DNA of 64,000 nt from assembly GCF_011316935.1 (NCBI RefSeq), contig NZ_WLYS01000003.1:310001-374000 (forward strand), in the 5' to 3' direction. This document shows positions 1-8,168 of this stretch, piece after piece; position 1 is the first letter of the stretch; each line of letters begins with the position of its first letter. Origin of the DNA: Sphingobacterium chungjuense. GTDB lineage: Bacteria; Bacteroidota; Bacteroidia; Sphingobacteriales; Sphingobacteriaceae. The notes below the pieces were generated by a model. The model had not been told where the DNA came from. It saw only the letters and a list, made by a program, of their open reading frames with translations, and searched no databases. Made by a program: the position numbers and the translations under genes.

Positions 1-2
1 TC

Positions 3-905
3 AAAAACCATCCTGCCCTATTAGCTTGGGGAATCGGCAACGAACTGAACCTGCATTACAGCAACGAAAAAGTGTGGGATGCCGTCGAAGGAATTGCTTC
101 GATGATTCACCAAGAAGATCCGCATCACCTAGTTACGACGATGCTCGCTGGCGTGAATAAGAAAGAAATCGACTTGATAAAAGCAAAATGCCCTTCATTA
201 GATCTTATCGCGGTGCAAACGTATGGTACGCTGGCTGCTGTACCGCAGCAATTAAAAGAGTTTGGTTGGGACAAAGCGTATATGGTAACCGAATGGGGGC
301 CGACCGGACATTGGGAAGGTTTGCAAACGCCTTGGAAAGCGTCGATCGAAGAAACGAGCAGTGAGAAAGCTGCAGTTTACAAAAAACGCTACGAAGCGTC
401 CATCGCAAAAGATCCACATTGTGTTGGTTCTTATGTATTTCTCTGGGGACAAAAACAAGAACGCACACCCACGTGGTATGGTCTATTCACAGAAGATGGC
501 GAGCAATCTGAAGTGATCGACGTGATGCAATACTTATGGACTGGCACATGGCCGGCGAAACGTGCACCACACATTAAATCATTCACCATTAATAAAAAGG
601 AAGCGGCTGATCACATCTATCTAAAACCGGGCGCTACGTATCCCGTACAAGCAAACGTAACCGATCCAGCTGGTCAACCACTGACCGCACGTTGGGAATT
701 GTTGGCAGAAAGCACCGATTTGAAAGAAGGTGGCGACAGAGAAAATAGACCACATGCTATTGAAGGATTAGTACAGGAAAAATCTTTTGACAAAGCGGTA
801 CTAACCGCTCCGGAGAAAGAAGGCGCTTACCGTTTGTTTTATTATTCATCGGACGGGAAAAATAAAGTCGCAACTGCCAATATTCCATTTTTTGTCCAGA
901 AATAA
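3..905 (+). CDS. Glycoside hydrolase, clan GH-A (GH2-type TIM barrel), 5'-truncated
   Basis: The open frame runs in from the left edge, so the N-terminus is outside the window. The first visible residues read HPALLAWGIGNELN, the hallmark of a clan GH-A (GH2-like) barrel; the Glu in GNELN (nt 42-44) is the likely acid/base. MVTEWG, with Glu at nt 291-293, is the likely nucleophile. The barrel ends near SYVFLWGQKQERTPTW, followed by about 120 residues of a beta-rich tail. A GTG at nt 72 lies inside the barrel and is not the true start. A GH16 gene follows after 30 nt, so the pair probably forms a polysaccharide-degrading unit. Beta-glucan as substrate is inferred from that neighbour; the exact GH family is uncertain. 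Confidence 0.8.
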   Translation, partial: KNHPALLAWGIGNELNLHYSNEKVWDAVEGIASMIHQEDPHHLVTTMLAGVNKKEIDLIKAKCPSLDLIAVQTYGTLAAVPQQLKEFGWDKAYMVTEWGPTGHWEGLQTPWKASIEETSSEKAAVYKKRYEASIAKDPHCVGSYVFLWGQKQERTPTWYGLFTEDGEQSEVIDVMQYLWTGTWPAKRAPHIKSFTINKKEAADHIYLKPGATYPVQANVTDPAGQPLTARWELLAESTDLKEGGDRENRPHAIEGLVQEKSFDKAVLTAPEKEGAYRLFYYSSDGKNKVATANIPFFVQK

Positions 906-935
906 AGTCATAATTTAAGATTATACCTATTCGCT

Positions 936-1802
936 ATGAAATTAATCCACGTTTTATATGCCACATCGCTAGCCTGCGTGGCTTTTGGAGCATGCCAATC
1001 GGTTACGAACCATCAGGAAGTCGCGCCCAAAGGCAATACAGATAGTACTAAAAATTACAAATTCACCGCTCAGCCAACTTGGGCAGATGAATTTGACAAT
1101 ATCGGATTGCCTGACACCAATAAATGGTCGTACGATGTAGGGTCGCAACACAACGGTTGGGGCAATCAAGAATTACAATACTATACAGAAGCTGATCCTA
1201 AAAATGTGGAAGTCAAAGATGGACATCTATACATCCATGCATTACCCGAGCAAAAAGAAGGACTAGATTATACTTCTGCACGCTTAGTGAGCAAAGGGAA
1301 AGGAGATTTCCTGTACGGACGATTTGAAGTACGTGCCAAAGTACCAGCTGGCAAAGGTACTTGGCCAGCAGTGTGGATGCTCCCGACTGATTGGACGTAT
1401 GGCGGATGGCCAAATTCCGGCGAAATCGATATTCTCGAGCATGTAGGTTATGATCCAGATGTGGTACATATTAGTGTGCACACCAAAGATTATCATCACT
1501 CGATCGGCACACAAAAAACGGCTTTCCGTAAGATTGAAAATGCCCGTGAGCAATTTCATCTCTACCGCATCGATTGGACACCAGATTACATCAAAGGTTT
1601 TGTAGACGACCAAGAATTGTTCTCTTTCGCTAACGAAGGATCTGGCTTTAAGACCTGGCCATTCGACCAAAAGTTTCATTGGCTGATCAACTTGGCGGTC
1701 GGTGGATTTTGGGGTGGTGCCGAAGGGGTTGACCGCGAAGCCTTTCCAGCTACCTTTACCGTGGACTATGTGCGCGTATACGATTTGGTGAAGTCGCAGT
1801 AA
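936..1802 (+). CDS. GH16 endo-beta-glucanase (laminarinase-like) lipoprotein
   Basis: 288 residues. A hydrophobic signal ends at Cys20 (AFGAC), so the protein is probably a lipoprotein, although the lipobox is imperfect. The GH16 domain fills residues about 48-285. The active-site strand is GEIDILEH: Glu163 nucleophile, Asp165, Glu168 acid/base. The extra residue in EIDILE (beta-bulge form) is typical of laminarinase-like GH16 enzymes rather than lichenases, suggesting hydrolysis of beta-1,3- or mixed-linkage glucans. Other family landmarks are the Trp-rich WPAVWMLP and the C-terminal strand ending VDYVRVYD. It sits 30 nt after the GH-A gene, probably in one transcript. Family assignment is firm; substrate is inferred. 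Confidence 0.9.
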   Translation: MKLIHVLYATSLACVAFGACQSVTNHQEVAPKGNTDSTKNYKFTAQPTWADEFDNIGLPDTNKWSYDVGSQHNGWGNQELQYYTEADPKNVEVKDGHLYIHALPEQKEGLDYTSARLVSKGKGDFLYGRFEVRAKVPAGKGTWPAVWMLPTDWTYGGWPNSGEIDILEHVGYDPDVVHISVHTKDYHHSIGTQKTAFRKIENAREQFHLYRIDWTPDYIKGFVDDQELFSFANEGSGFKTWPFDQKFHWLINLAVGGFWGGAEGVDREAFPATFTVDYVRVYDLVKSQ

Positions 1803-1893
1803 TGAATTAGGGATTTATATGTTATTGTAGCGATATACTCCCAGTACTTCCAAAATTGTTAAAAAGTGTAAAATATACACAGCGTAAATCTTT

Positions 1894-1908
1894 TGGCACG
1901 AGTATTGA
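1894..1908 (+). promoter_or_regulatory. Candidate sigma54 (RpoN) promoter
   Basis: TGGCACG at 1894-1900, four bases, then TTGA at 1905-1908. This matches the -24/-12 consensus TGGCACG-N4-TTGC with correct spacing and one mismatch (A for C at -12). The predicted start is near nt 1920, and the transcript would meet a strong terminator about 70 nt later. No RpoN activator gene is visible nearby. Confidence 0.4.
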
Positions 1909-1919
1909 AGATGTACAAG

Positions 1920-1993
1920 TATTCATAATTTAGGTTAATAATTGGTTAGTTAGTGAAACACCTGAAGTTCCCCACTTCAGGTGTTTCTTTTTT
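1920..1993 (+). ncRNA. Candidate short RNA between GH16 and cyclase genes
   Basis: A transcript starting from the sigma54-like promoter would be about 74 nt and end in the strong hairpin at 1955-1993. The only ATG frame inside is five codons, so it is unlikely to encode a protein. It could equally be just the 3' UTR of the GH16 mRNA with a chance promoter-like match. Confidence 0.3.
1955..1993 (+). terminator. Rho-independent terminator after GH16 unit
   Basis: Perfect 14-bp stem: GAAACACCTGAAGT at 1955-1968 pairs with 1974-1987 around a 5-nt loop, followed by a T-run. It separates the glycoside hydrolase unit from the cyclase gene. Confidence 0.9.
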
Positions 1994-2083
1994 ATAATCA
2001 AATCTCGACACAGCTGAAAACTGAAAAAAAGCCCTATATTTAGCAGTATAATTAACCTTATCGCCCATTTTTGACTATTCAGA

Positions 2084-4153
2084 ATGCCTAATCTTATAGA
2101 TGTTAGCAAAAAGCTTCGTTATAAACAGATGGCTTTACTGCCACTTTTTGCCTTTTGCATGCTCACCAACCTCTTAGCGCAAAAACAAGTACAACCAGAA
2201 ACGGTGCTTCTTATTCAGAATTTAAAGGAAAAAGAAGAAATGGAATTGGACTCGCTTTGGAAAACCATTGACCAAGACGATCCACAATTCAAGGCGCTGG
2301 ATTACGATGATAGTGCGTGGGCACCCCGTGGATCTGCGGTAACTAAGTTAAATGAAAATGGGGTCGCGTGGTTACGATTGTCATTTCGACTGACACCAGA
2401 CTTACTAAAAATGCCACTCTGTCTGGACATCGCACAAAATGGTGCATCCGAGATATATTTGGATGGCGTATTGCTCGACTCTGTCGGCGTTATTGGAGCC
2501 GGCGAACCTGCATTGAACGTATTGAGCAAGCGTTTTCCAAAGTCATTCTCCGTGGCAGATACGGGCATTCATGTTATTGCAGTACGTTATCAAAGTCATC
2601 CCGTCGTAAACACGATAAACGATATGGATGGCAGCTTCCGAGCAGGATTACTAAGTTCTTACAAGACCTTTAATATCAATTTTAGAGATGCCAATGCCTA
2701 TTATGCAAAAGGGATTGCCAAGAATGCTCAGTTGACCACCATACTCATGTCGTTAGGCGGTATTTTCTGTGCATTAGCTGTTGTTCACCTGCTACTGTTT
2801 TGCTTCTATTACAAAGGTTGGTACAATCTGTATTTCGGAATCTATAACTTATCTATTGGTTTGTTTTGCATCTTCATCTTCAAGATACAAAACAGCTACG
2901 AGATCGACCTTTACCTTTTCTACGTCAAAGCTTCCGTATTCACACTCATTCTGTTTTCTGTATCGCTTACTGGATTTACCAATACCTTATTTGGTCGCAG
3001 CCGAATACGTCGTATTATCATGTTAGGAATCGGAGCATTATGTTTTGCCTCAGCACTTATTTCACCATTGATTATGGTTCTGCTGTTGCCTTTCTATCTC
3101 ATCACGGTATTGGTAGAATCCTTTTACATCATCGTGCGCGCTATGTTGCGTCGGGAGCGACCTGCATTTATCGTGGGTGGCGGCATTTTGGCCTGTTTTG
3201 CGTACATCGTCATACTATTCCTAGTTTCCTTTTTAAGCAAAAGCAATCCCATCAACAATTTTATAGATAGCAATAACCGCAATGCACTTTTAATCATTTT
3301 AATTACGTTTCCACTTTCCATATCGGGCTATTTGGCTTATCAATTTGGCAGAACCAATACCAGTCTGCAGTTGCAGTTAGCAGAAGTAAAGCGCCTTTCG
3401 GCTAAGACCTTGGAGCAAGAGCATGAGAAACAACATATTTTGCAAAACCAAAATGTATTATTGGAGGAGCAAGTTCGTACTCGCACAGAGGACCTACAAT
3501 TAGAAAAGCAAAAATCCGACGAACTGCTGCTGAACATCCTGCCGCAGGAAATCGCCGAGGAGCTCAAAGAGCGGGGCGAAACCCAAACCCGCTATCATGA
3601 GGAAGTGACTGTGATCTTCACAGACTTTGTCAACTTCACCGAAAACTCCGAGCGCTGGGGCGCAGAGCGAATGATTGCCGAGTTGCACGAAGATTTCACC
3701 GCTTTTGATCAAATCATGGAAAAACACGGTTTAGAGAAAATCAAAACTATCGGTGATGCGTACCTCGCTGTGTGTGGATTACCTTTGAAAACGAATAATC
3801 ACGCCCATCAGACCGTATTAGCGGCGCTAGATATCTTACAATACGTCCGCGAAAAAGCGCAGCGTAATGAAGGTAATGCACTCGATATTCGTATTGGTAT
3901 ACATTCCGGTTCTTTAGTCGCCGGCATCGTCGGTGTCAAGAAATTCGCGTATGATATCTGGGGTGATACCGTCAATACAGCGGCACGCCTAGAACAAAAT
4001 AGCCTACCGGGCAAAATCAATATCTCTGAATCCACTTATCAATTGGTGAAAGATTATTATATATTTGAAGACCGGGGATTAGTAGAAGCCAAAGGTAAAG
4101 GTGAAATACCGATGTACTTCGTTAAATCTACCAAAGAAAAATACCAAGCATAA
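2084..4153 (+). CDS. Membrane adenylate cyclase (class III) with 7TM sensor region
   Basis: 689 residues. Signal peptide up to about residue 33 (or from Met16), a beta-rich extracytoplasmic domain about 40-200 resembling 7TMR-DISM sensors, about seven membrane segments (217-420), a predicted coiled coil (425-490) and a class III cyclase domain (505-680). Catalytic residues are complete: metal-binding Asp514 (FTDF) and Asp558 (GDAY), adenine-selecting Lys554 and Asp624 (YDIWG), and transition-state Asn631 and Arg635 (NTAAR). The Lys/Asp pair indicates ATP rather than GTP as substrate. An HD phosphohydrolase gene follows after 10 nt. The ligand is unknown; a glycan-related signal would be a guess from position only. 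Confidence 0.9.
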   Translation: MPNLIDVSKKLRYKQMALLPLFAFCMLTNLLAQKQVQPETVLLIQNLKEKEEMELDSLWKTIDQDDPQFKALDYDDSAWAPRGSAVTKLNENGVAWLRLSFRLTPDLLKMPLCLDIAQNGASEIYLDGVLLDSVGVIGAGEPALNVLSKRFPKSFSVADTGIHVIAVRYQSHPVVNTINDMDGSFRAGLLSSYKTFNINFRDANAYYAKGIAKNAQLTTILMSLGGIFCALAVVHLLLFCFYYKGWYNLYFGIYNLSIGLFCIFIFKIQNSYEIDLYLFYVKASVFTLILFSVSLTGFTNTLFGRSRIRRIIMLGIGALCFASALISPLIMVLLLPFYLITVLVESFYIIVRAMLRRERPAFIVGGGILACFAYIVILFLVSFLSKSNPINNFIDSNNRNALLIILITFPLSISGYLAYQFGRTNTSLQLQLAEVKRLSAKTLEQEHEKQHILQNQNVLLEEQVRTRTEDLQLEKQKSDELLLNILPQEIAEELKERGETQTRYHEEVTVIFTDFVNFTENSERWGAERMIAELHEDFTAFDQIMEKHGLEKIKTIGDAYLAVCGLPLKTNNHAHQTVLAALDILQYVREKAQRNEGNALDIRIGIHSGSLVAGIVGVKKFAYDIWGDTVNTAARLEQNSLPGKINISESTYQLVKDYYIFEDRGLVEAKGKGEIPMYFVKSTKEKYQA

Positions 4154-4163
4154 TTCGACCAGA

Positions 4164-4748
4164 ATGGAATACTATAAGTTGCATGACATAATTATTCAGA
4201 AATTGCGCGATGAGCTCCCCGGTCATCTCTCTTATCACAGCGTGACCCATGTGAAAGATGTGATTCAAGCGGCTGAAAGCATTGCAAAGAATGAGGGTAT
4301 CACTGGCGACACACTGACCTTAATCATGACTGCAGCACTTTTTCACGATACCGGATTTATATACGGATCTAAAAACCATGAAGAGCGTTCCTGTGAAATC
4401 GCAGCATCCTACCTCCCAGATTATGGTTATAGTGATGATGACATCACCTTGATTCAAGGGATGATTATGGCCACCAAAATCCCACAATCACCTCAAAACC
4501 ATCTCGAAGAAATTCTCGCAGATGCTGATTTGGATTACCTCGGGCGGAATGATTTTTTTGTGATCGGCGATAAGCTGTACGAAGAATTAGCCATGTTTGG
4601 CATCGTACAAACCGAAAACGATTGGAATAGCTTGCAAAAGAAGTTTTTGGAAAATCATCATTACTTTACCCACACGGCAATCTCCATGCGGCAGCAAAAA
4701 AAGGACGAGAATCTTGCTATCATTAAGCATAAATTAGCGCAGAAGTAA
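4164..4748 (+). CDS. HD-domain phosphohydrolase
   Basis: 194 residues from the ATG at 4164. The frame extends upstream to 4101, but that would overlap the cyclase by 53 nt and adds a non-homologous Lys/Asn-rich tail. The HD metal site is visible: His29 in SVTHV, His61-Asp62 in LFHDTG, His72 in NHEER, and Asp in ILADAD (about 120-122). No signal peptide, so cytoplasmic. The substrate is not evident; HD enzymes hydrolyse phosphoesters, including cyclic nucleotides and (p)ppGpp. Only 10 nt from the adenylate cyclase stop, so co-transcription is likely; a role in cAMP turnover is possible but inferred from position. Confidence 0.8.
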   Translation: MEYYKLHDIIIQKLRDELPGHLSYHSVTHVKDVIQAAESIAKNEGITGDTLTLIMTAALFHDTGFIYGSKNHEERSCEIAASYLPDYGYSDDDITLIQGMIMATKIPQSPQNHLEEILADADLDYLGRNDFFVIGDKLYEELAMFGIVQTENDWNSLQKKFLENHHYFTHTAISMRQQKKDENLAIIKHKLAQK

Positions 4749-4792
4749 CTAGGAACAGTATTTCAGCTACTTACCAAACCACTTTATCAATC

Positions 4793-4820
4793 ATCGTTCT
4801 TAAGGCTCGCTAAGGACGAT
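4793..4820. repeat. Imperfect hairpin downstream of HD gene
   Basis: ATCGTTCTTA (4793-4802) pairs with TAAGGACGAT (4811-4820) with one G-T pair and an 8-nt loop. No T-run follows on either strand, so it is a weak terminator candidate between the HD gene and susC. Confidence 0.4.
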
Positions 4821-5006
4821 GAGACTATTTAGCAATATTTTGATACGATATGGCAACCCCTGCCCTATCTGAATTCCTACTTTTGATCCATACCTCATAT
4901 AAATTTGATGATTTCGAGGTCAATCCAACTTTTCTAGGCGCACAATAGCTTCTATTACCGTTGGTCAGTCACACTAACTGGATTATAAACATAAAATTCT
5001 ACTCCT

Positions 5007-8000
5007 ATGATGATGCTATCTAGGCGGCACCCTGGTTGGGCGTCTGTCGCATGCAAACTACTGCTCCTGTTTGTTTTCTTTTCTTTCCTATCTACGCACG
5101 CAAAGGCGCAAAACGGGATACAAGTGCAAGGGGCAGTCCGCGAAGCGGAAACCAACAATCCCTTAGAAAATGTTACCGTCGAGGTAAAAGGCACCAACAT
5201 CGGCACCAGTACCGACAGCGAAGGACGATACACACTGGAAGACGTAGCGCCCGACGCGATTCTGGTTTTTTCTTTAATTGGTTATCCCAATGTAGAACGC
5301 AGCGTGCAAAATCAAGCCAATGTAGACGTTACGATGGGCGCTGTGGCCGCCGATTTGGATGAAGTCGTTGTCGTTGGTTATGGTACGATGCGCAAGCGCG
5401 ATGTGACCGGCGCCGTTTCTTCGTTGAATGCGAAGAAAATAGAGAATGAAGCACCTACTCAATTAACTGATGCACTACGGGGCAATGTAGCCGGTTTGAA
5501 TGTCGGTTTTAGCTCACGCGCCAAAGGCGGCGGTTCGCTGCAAATTCGTGGTCGAACTTCCCTCAACGCCGGAACTAGTCCGTTAATCGTATTGGATGGC
5601 GCTATTTATTACGGCGCTTGGGAAGACATTAATCCGGCTGATATTGAAACGGTGGATGTGCTAAAAGATGCGAGTGCTGCCGCCGTCTTTGGTGCCAAAT
5701 CAGCTTCTGGCGTGATCTTAGTCACCACCAAAAAAGGAACGGAAGGCAAACCCTTGATCAACTACAATACGACGATTGGCGTAGCGACAATGGCCATCAA
5801 TCAGCCCGTGCATCAGGGACAAGATTTCGTCAATTGGCGATCCGATGTATTTAAAAGCATCAATGAAAATGCACAACCTTTTCAGTTTGATGATCCACGC
5901 AATCTGCCGAGCGATATCAGTATGGATACTTGGCTGGGTTACGATCAATCCTCGGGCGATCCCGTGCGCGTTTGGCTACGTCGGCTCAACCTGCAACCCA
6001 ACGAGGTAGACAATTACATGAATGGGAACGTGACAGACTGGTACAGCCAAGTATTTCAAAACGGCTTGCGACAGGATCACAACCTCAGCGTATCGGGCAA
6101 AAACAAAGATATTTCTTATTACGTTGGCGCAGGCTACCTAGATAACGAAGGCATTATCGTCGGCGATCGGTTCAAAACCTTGCGCACCAGAGTCAACTTA
6201 GAAGCCAATGTGACCAACTTTCTATCGATCGGCATGAATTTACAAGCCGTTTCGAGAGATGACAGCGCTATTCCACACGCCTGGGGAGAGATCACGGCGC
6301 TATCGCCCTATGGCGATCAATTTGATGCAGATGGCAACTTGACGTGGCGACCGAACAACGAAGTTTCTGGTGGCGTCAACCCGGGTTACGATGCCTTTCA
6401 TACCGATCGCAAGGATCGCACAAACTCGTTGAACAGCACTATTTTTGCGAAACTGAAATTACCGCTCGGTTTTACCTTTACCACCAATTTCACACCACGC
6501 CTAGAGCTGTACGAACGCTACAATCACGAGCGCTCCTCGCACGAAAGCTGGGCCACTTTTGGAGGAAGAGCGAGCCGCCAGCAACGCACGACCTACTTCT
6601 GGCAAGTCGATAATATCCTAAATTGGAATAAGGAATTTGACGGCATGCACCGCTTTGACGTGACTTTATTGGCCAATGCCGAGAAGCTACAACGCTGGGA
6701 CAACAATATGTCGAACGACAATTTTGACCCGAACGATGATCTGGGATATCACGGTATCGGCAATGGGATCAATCCCATCATCGGAAGTTATGACAGCTAC
6801 AGCACAGGCGATGCCTTGATGGCGCGTATGGTCTACACCTTGAAAGATCGCTACACCATTACCGGAACCTATCGCCGCGACGGATATTCTGCCTTCGGGC
6901 AGCGTCATCCAAGAGCGGGCTTCGGTTCCATCGCCGGGGCATGGACATTCTCCGAAGAATCCTTTTTCAATGTCGATTGGTTTAATTATGGAAAGCTGCG
7001 TGCCTCTTGGGGTAGCAACGGCAATCGAGATGTGGGCTCAGGTCGTGATATGTACGTAGCATTAGCCGATCTCACCACGGGTAAATATTTGTATGTACGA
7101 CCTGATGGCACCGTGATCCAAGCGAATCAACTCTGGGTGAATCGCATGCAAAATCCCAACTTCCGTTGGGAAAGAAACACGTCCTACAACTTCGGGTTAG
7201 ATTTCTCCTTATTCAACGACCGCTTGTCGGGTAACCTCGAATATTACCAGATGAATTCTACCGACTTATTGGTGTTGCGTAGTCTACCCAACGTAATTGG
7301 TTTTGACAATGTGATGGACAATCTGGGCGAAGTGCGCAATCGTGGTTTTGAGGTCACGTTGAATTCCTTAAACATTTCTAAAGAGAACTTTAGCTGGCGC
7401 TCCACCGCATTATTTCAACTAAATCGCAACGCGATCAAACATATTTACCGCGATTACGGACCGGATGGTCAGGAACTCAATGACATTCAAAACCGTTGGT
7501 TTATCGGACAACCGATTGATGCCATCTGGGATTGGAAAGCGCAAGGCATTTATCAGTTGGGGCAGGAAGAAGAAGCGGCACGTTACGGCTTACAACCGGG
7601 CGATTATCGCTTAGAAGATGTGAATAATGATGGACGATTTAGCAATGCCGACCGACAGTTTTTAGGATTCAGCGAGCCCAGATATCGTTGGTCGTTCCGC
7701 AATGATTTTCAATTCCTCAAAAACTTCTCTGCTTCCATCTCTATGTATGCACTATTCGGACATCAGTCGCCTTTCAACTCCTTGAAAAGTCGTGATGGCT
7801 TTCCAGACCGCAGAAACAGTTATGCATTCCCTTATTGGACACCAGAAAACCCTTCGAACGAATGGGCGCGAATCAACTCCAACGAAGGGAGCGCCACTGG
7901 CTTCAATGTGTATCGCAAGCGTTCTTTTGTGCGGATAGACAATATTTCTTTGGCCTACAGCTTTGATGCTGAAAAGTTGGAGCGCCTGCGTCTGCGCGGA

Positions 8001-8138
8001 TTGCGTGTATTTGCCAACGTGCGAAATGCAGGCATGTGGGCGCCAGAATGGTCGTTCTGGGATCCAGAATGGGATCCAGCTAATGGCCCGGGTCCAACAC
8101 CAAGATTTTACACCATCGGACTAGACATCACTTTATAA
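5007..8138 (+). CDS. SusC-family TonB-dependent outer membrane receptor
   Basis: 1043 residues, normal for SusC/RagA transporters. Three in-frame ATGs open the gene; a hydrophobic signal ends near residue 35 (AKAQ). Then a CarboxypepD_reg-like domain (about 38-112), a TonB-box-like region and plug (DEVVVVGYG, about 118-230, including LRGNVAGLNV and VLKDASAAAVFGAKSA), and a 22-strand-type barrel to the C-terminus. It takes up a large ligand, typically an oligosaccharide, using TonB energy. A SusD partner follows after 30 nt. No anti-sigma factor, sigma factor or hybrid sensor gene is adjacent, and the glycoside hydrolases upstream are separated by the cyclase pair. Substrate not predictable. 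Confidence 0.95.
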   Translation: MMMLSRRHPGWASVACKLLLLFVFFSFLSTHAKAQNGIQVQGAVREAETNNPLENVTVEVKGTNIGTSTDSEGRYTLEDVAPDAILVFSLIGYPNVERSVQNQANVDVTMGAVAADLDEVVVVGYGTMRKRDVTGAVSSLNAKKIENEAPTQLTDALRGNVAGLNVGFSSRAKGGGSLQIRGRTSLNAGTSPLIVLDGAIYYGAWEDINPADIETVDVLKDASAAAVFGAKSASGVILVTTKKGTEGKPLINYNTTIGVATMAINQPVHQGQDFVNWRSDVFKSINENAQPFQFDDPRNLPSDISMDTWLGYDQSSGDPVRVWLRRLNLQPNEVDNYMNGNVTDWYSQVFQNGLRQDHNLSVSGKNKDISYYVGAGYLDNEGIIVGDRFKTLRTRVNLEANVTNFLSIGMNLQAVSRDDSAIPHAWGEITALSPYGDQFDADGNLTWRPNNEVSGGVNPGYDAFHTDRKDRTNSLNSTIFAKLKLPLGFTFTTNFTPRLELYERYNHERSSHESWATFGGRASRQQRTTYFWQVDNILNWNKEFDGMHRFDVTLLANAEKLQRWDNNMSNDNFDPNDDLGYHGIGNGINPIIGSYDSYSTGDALMARMVYTLKDRYTITGTYRRDGYSAFGQRHPRAGFGSIAGAWTFSEESFFNVDWFNYGKLRASWGSNGNRDVGSGRDMYVALADLTTGKYLYVRPDGTVIQANQLWVNRMQNPNFRWERNTSYNFGLDFSLFNDRLSGNLEYYQMNSTDLLVLRSLPNVIGFDNVMDNLGEVRNRGFEVTLNSLNISKENFSWRSTALFQLNRNAIKHIYRDYGPDGQELNDIQNRWFIGQPIDAIWDWKAQGIYQLGQEEEAARYGLQPGDYRLEDVNNDGRFSNADRQFLGFSEPRYRWSFRNDFQFLKNFSASISMYALFGHQSPFNSLKSRDGFPDRRNSYAFPYWTPENPSNEWARINSNEGSATGFNVYRKRSFVRIDNISLAYSFDAEKLERLRLRGLRVFANVRNAGMWAPEWSFWDPEWDPANGPGPTPRFYTIGLDITL

Positions 8139-8168
8139 CGAAACGATTTATTTAAAGATCCACATCGT

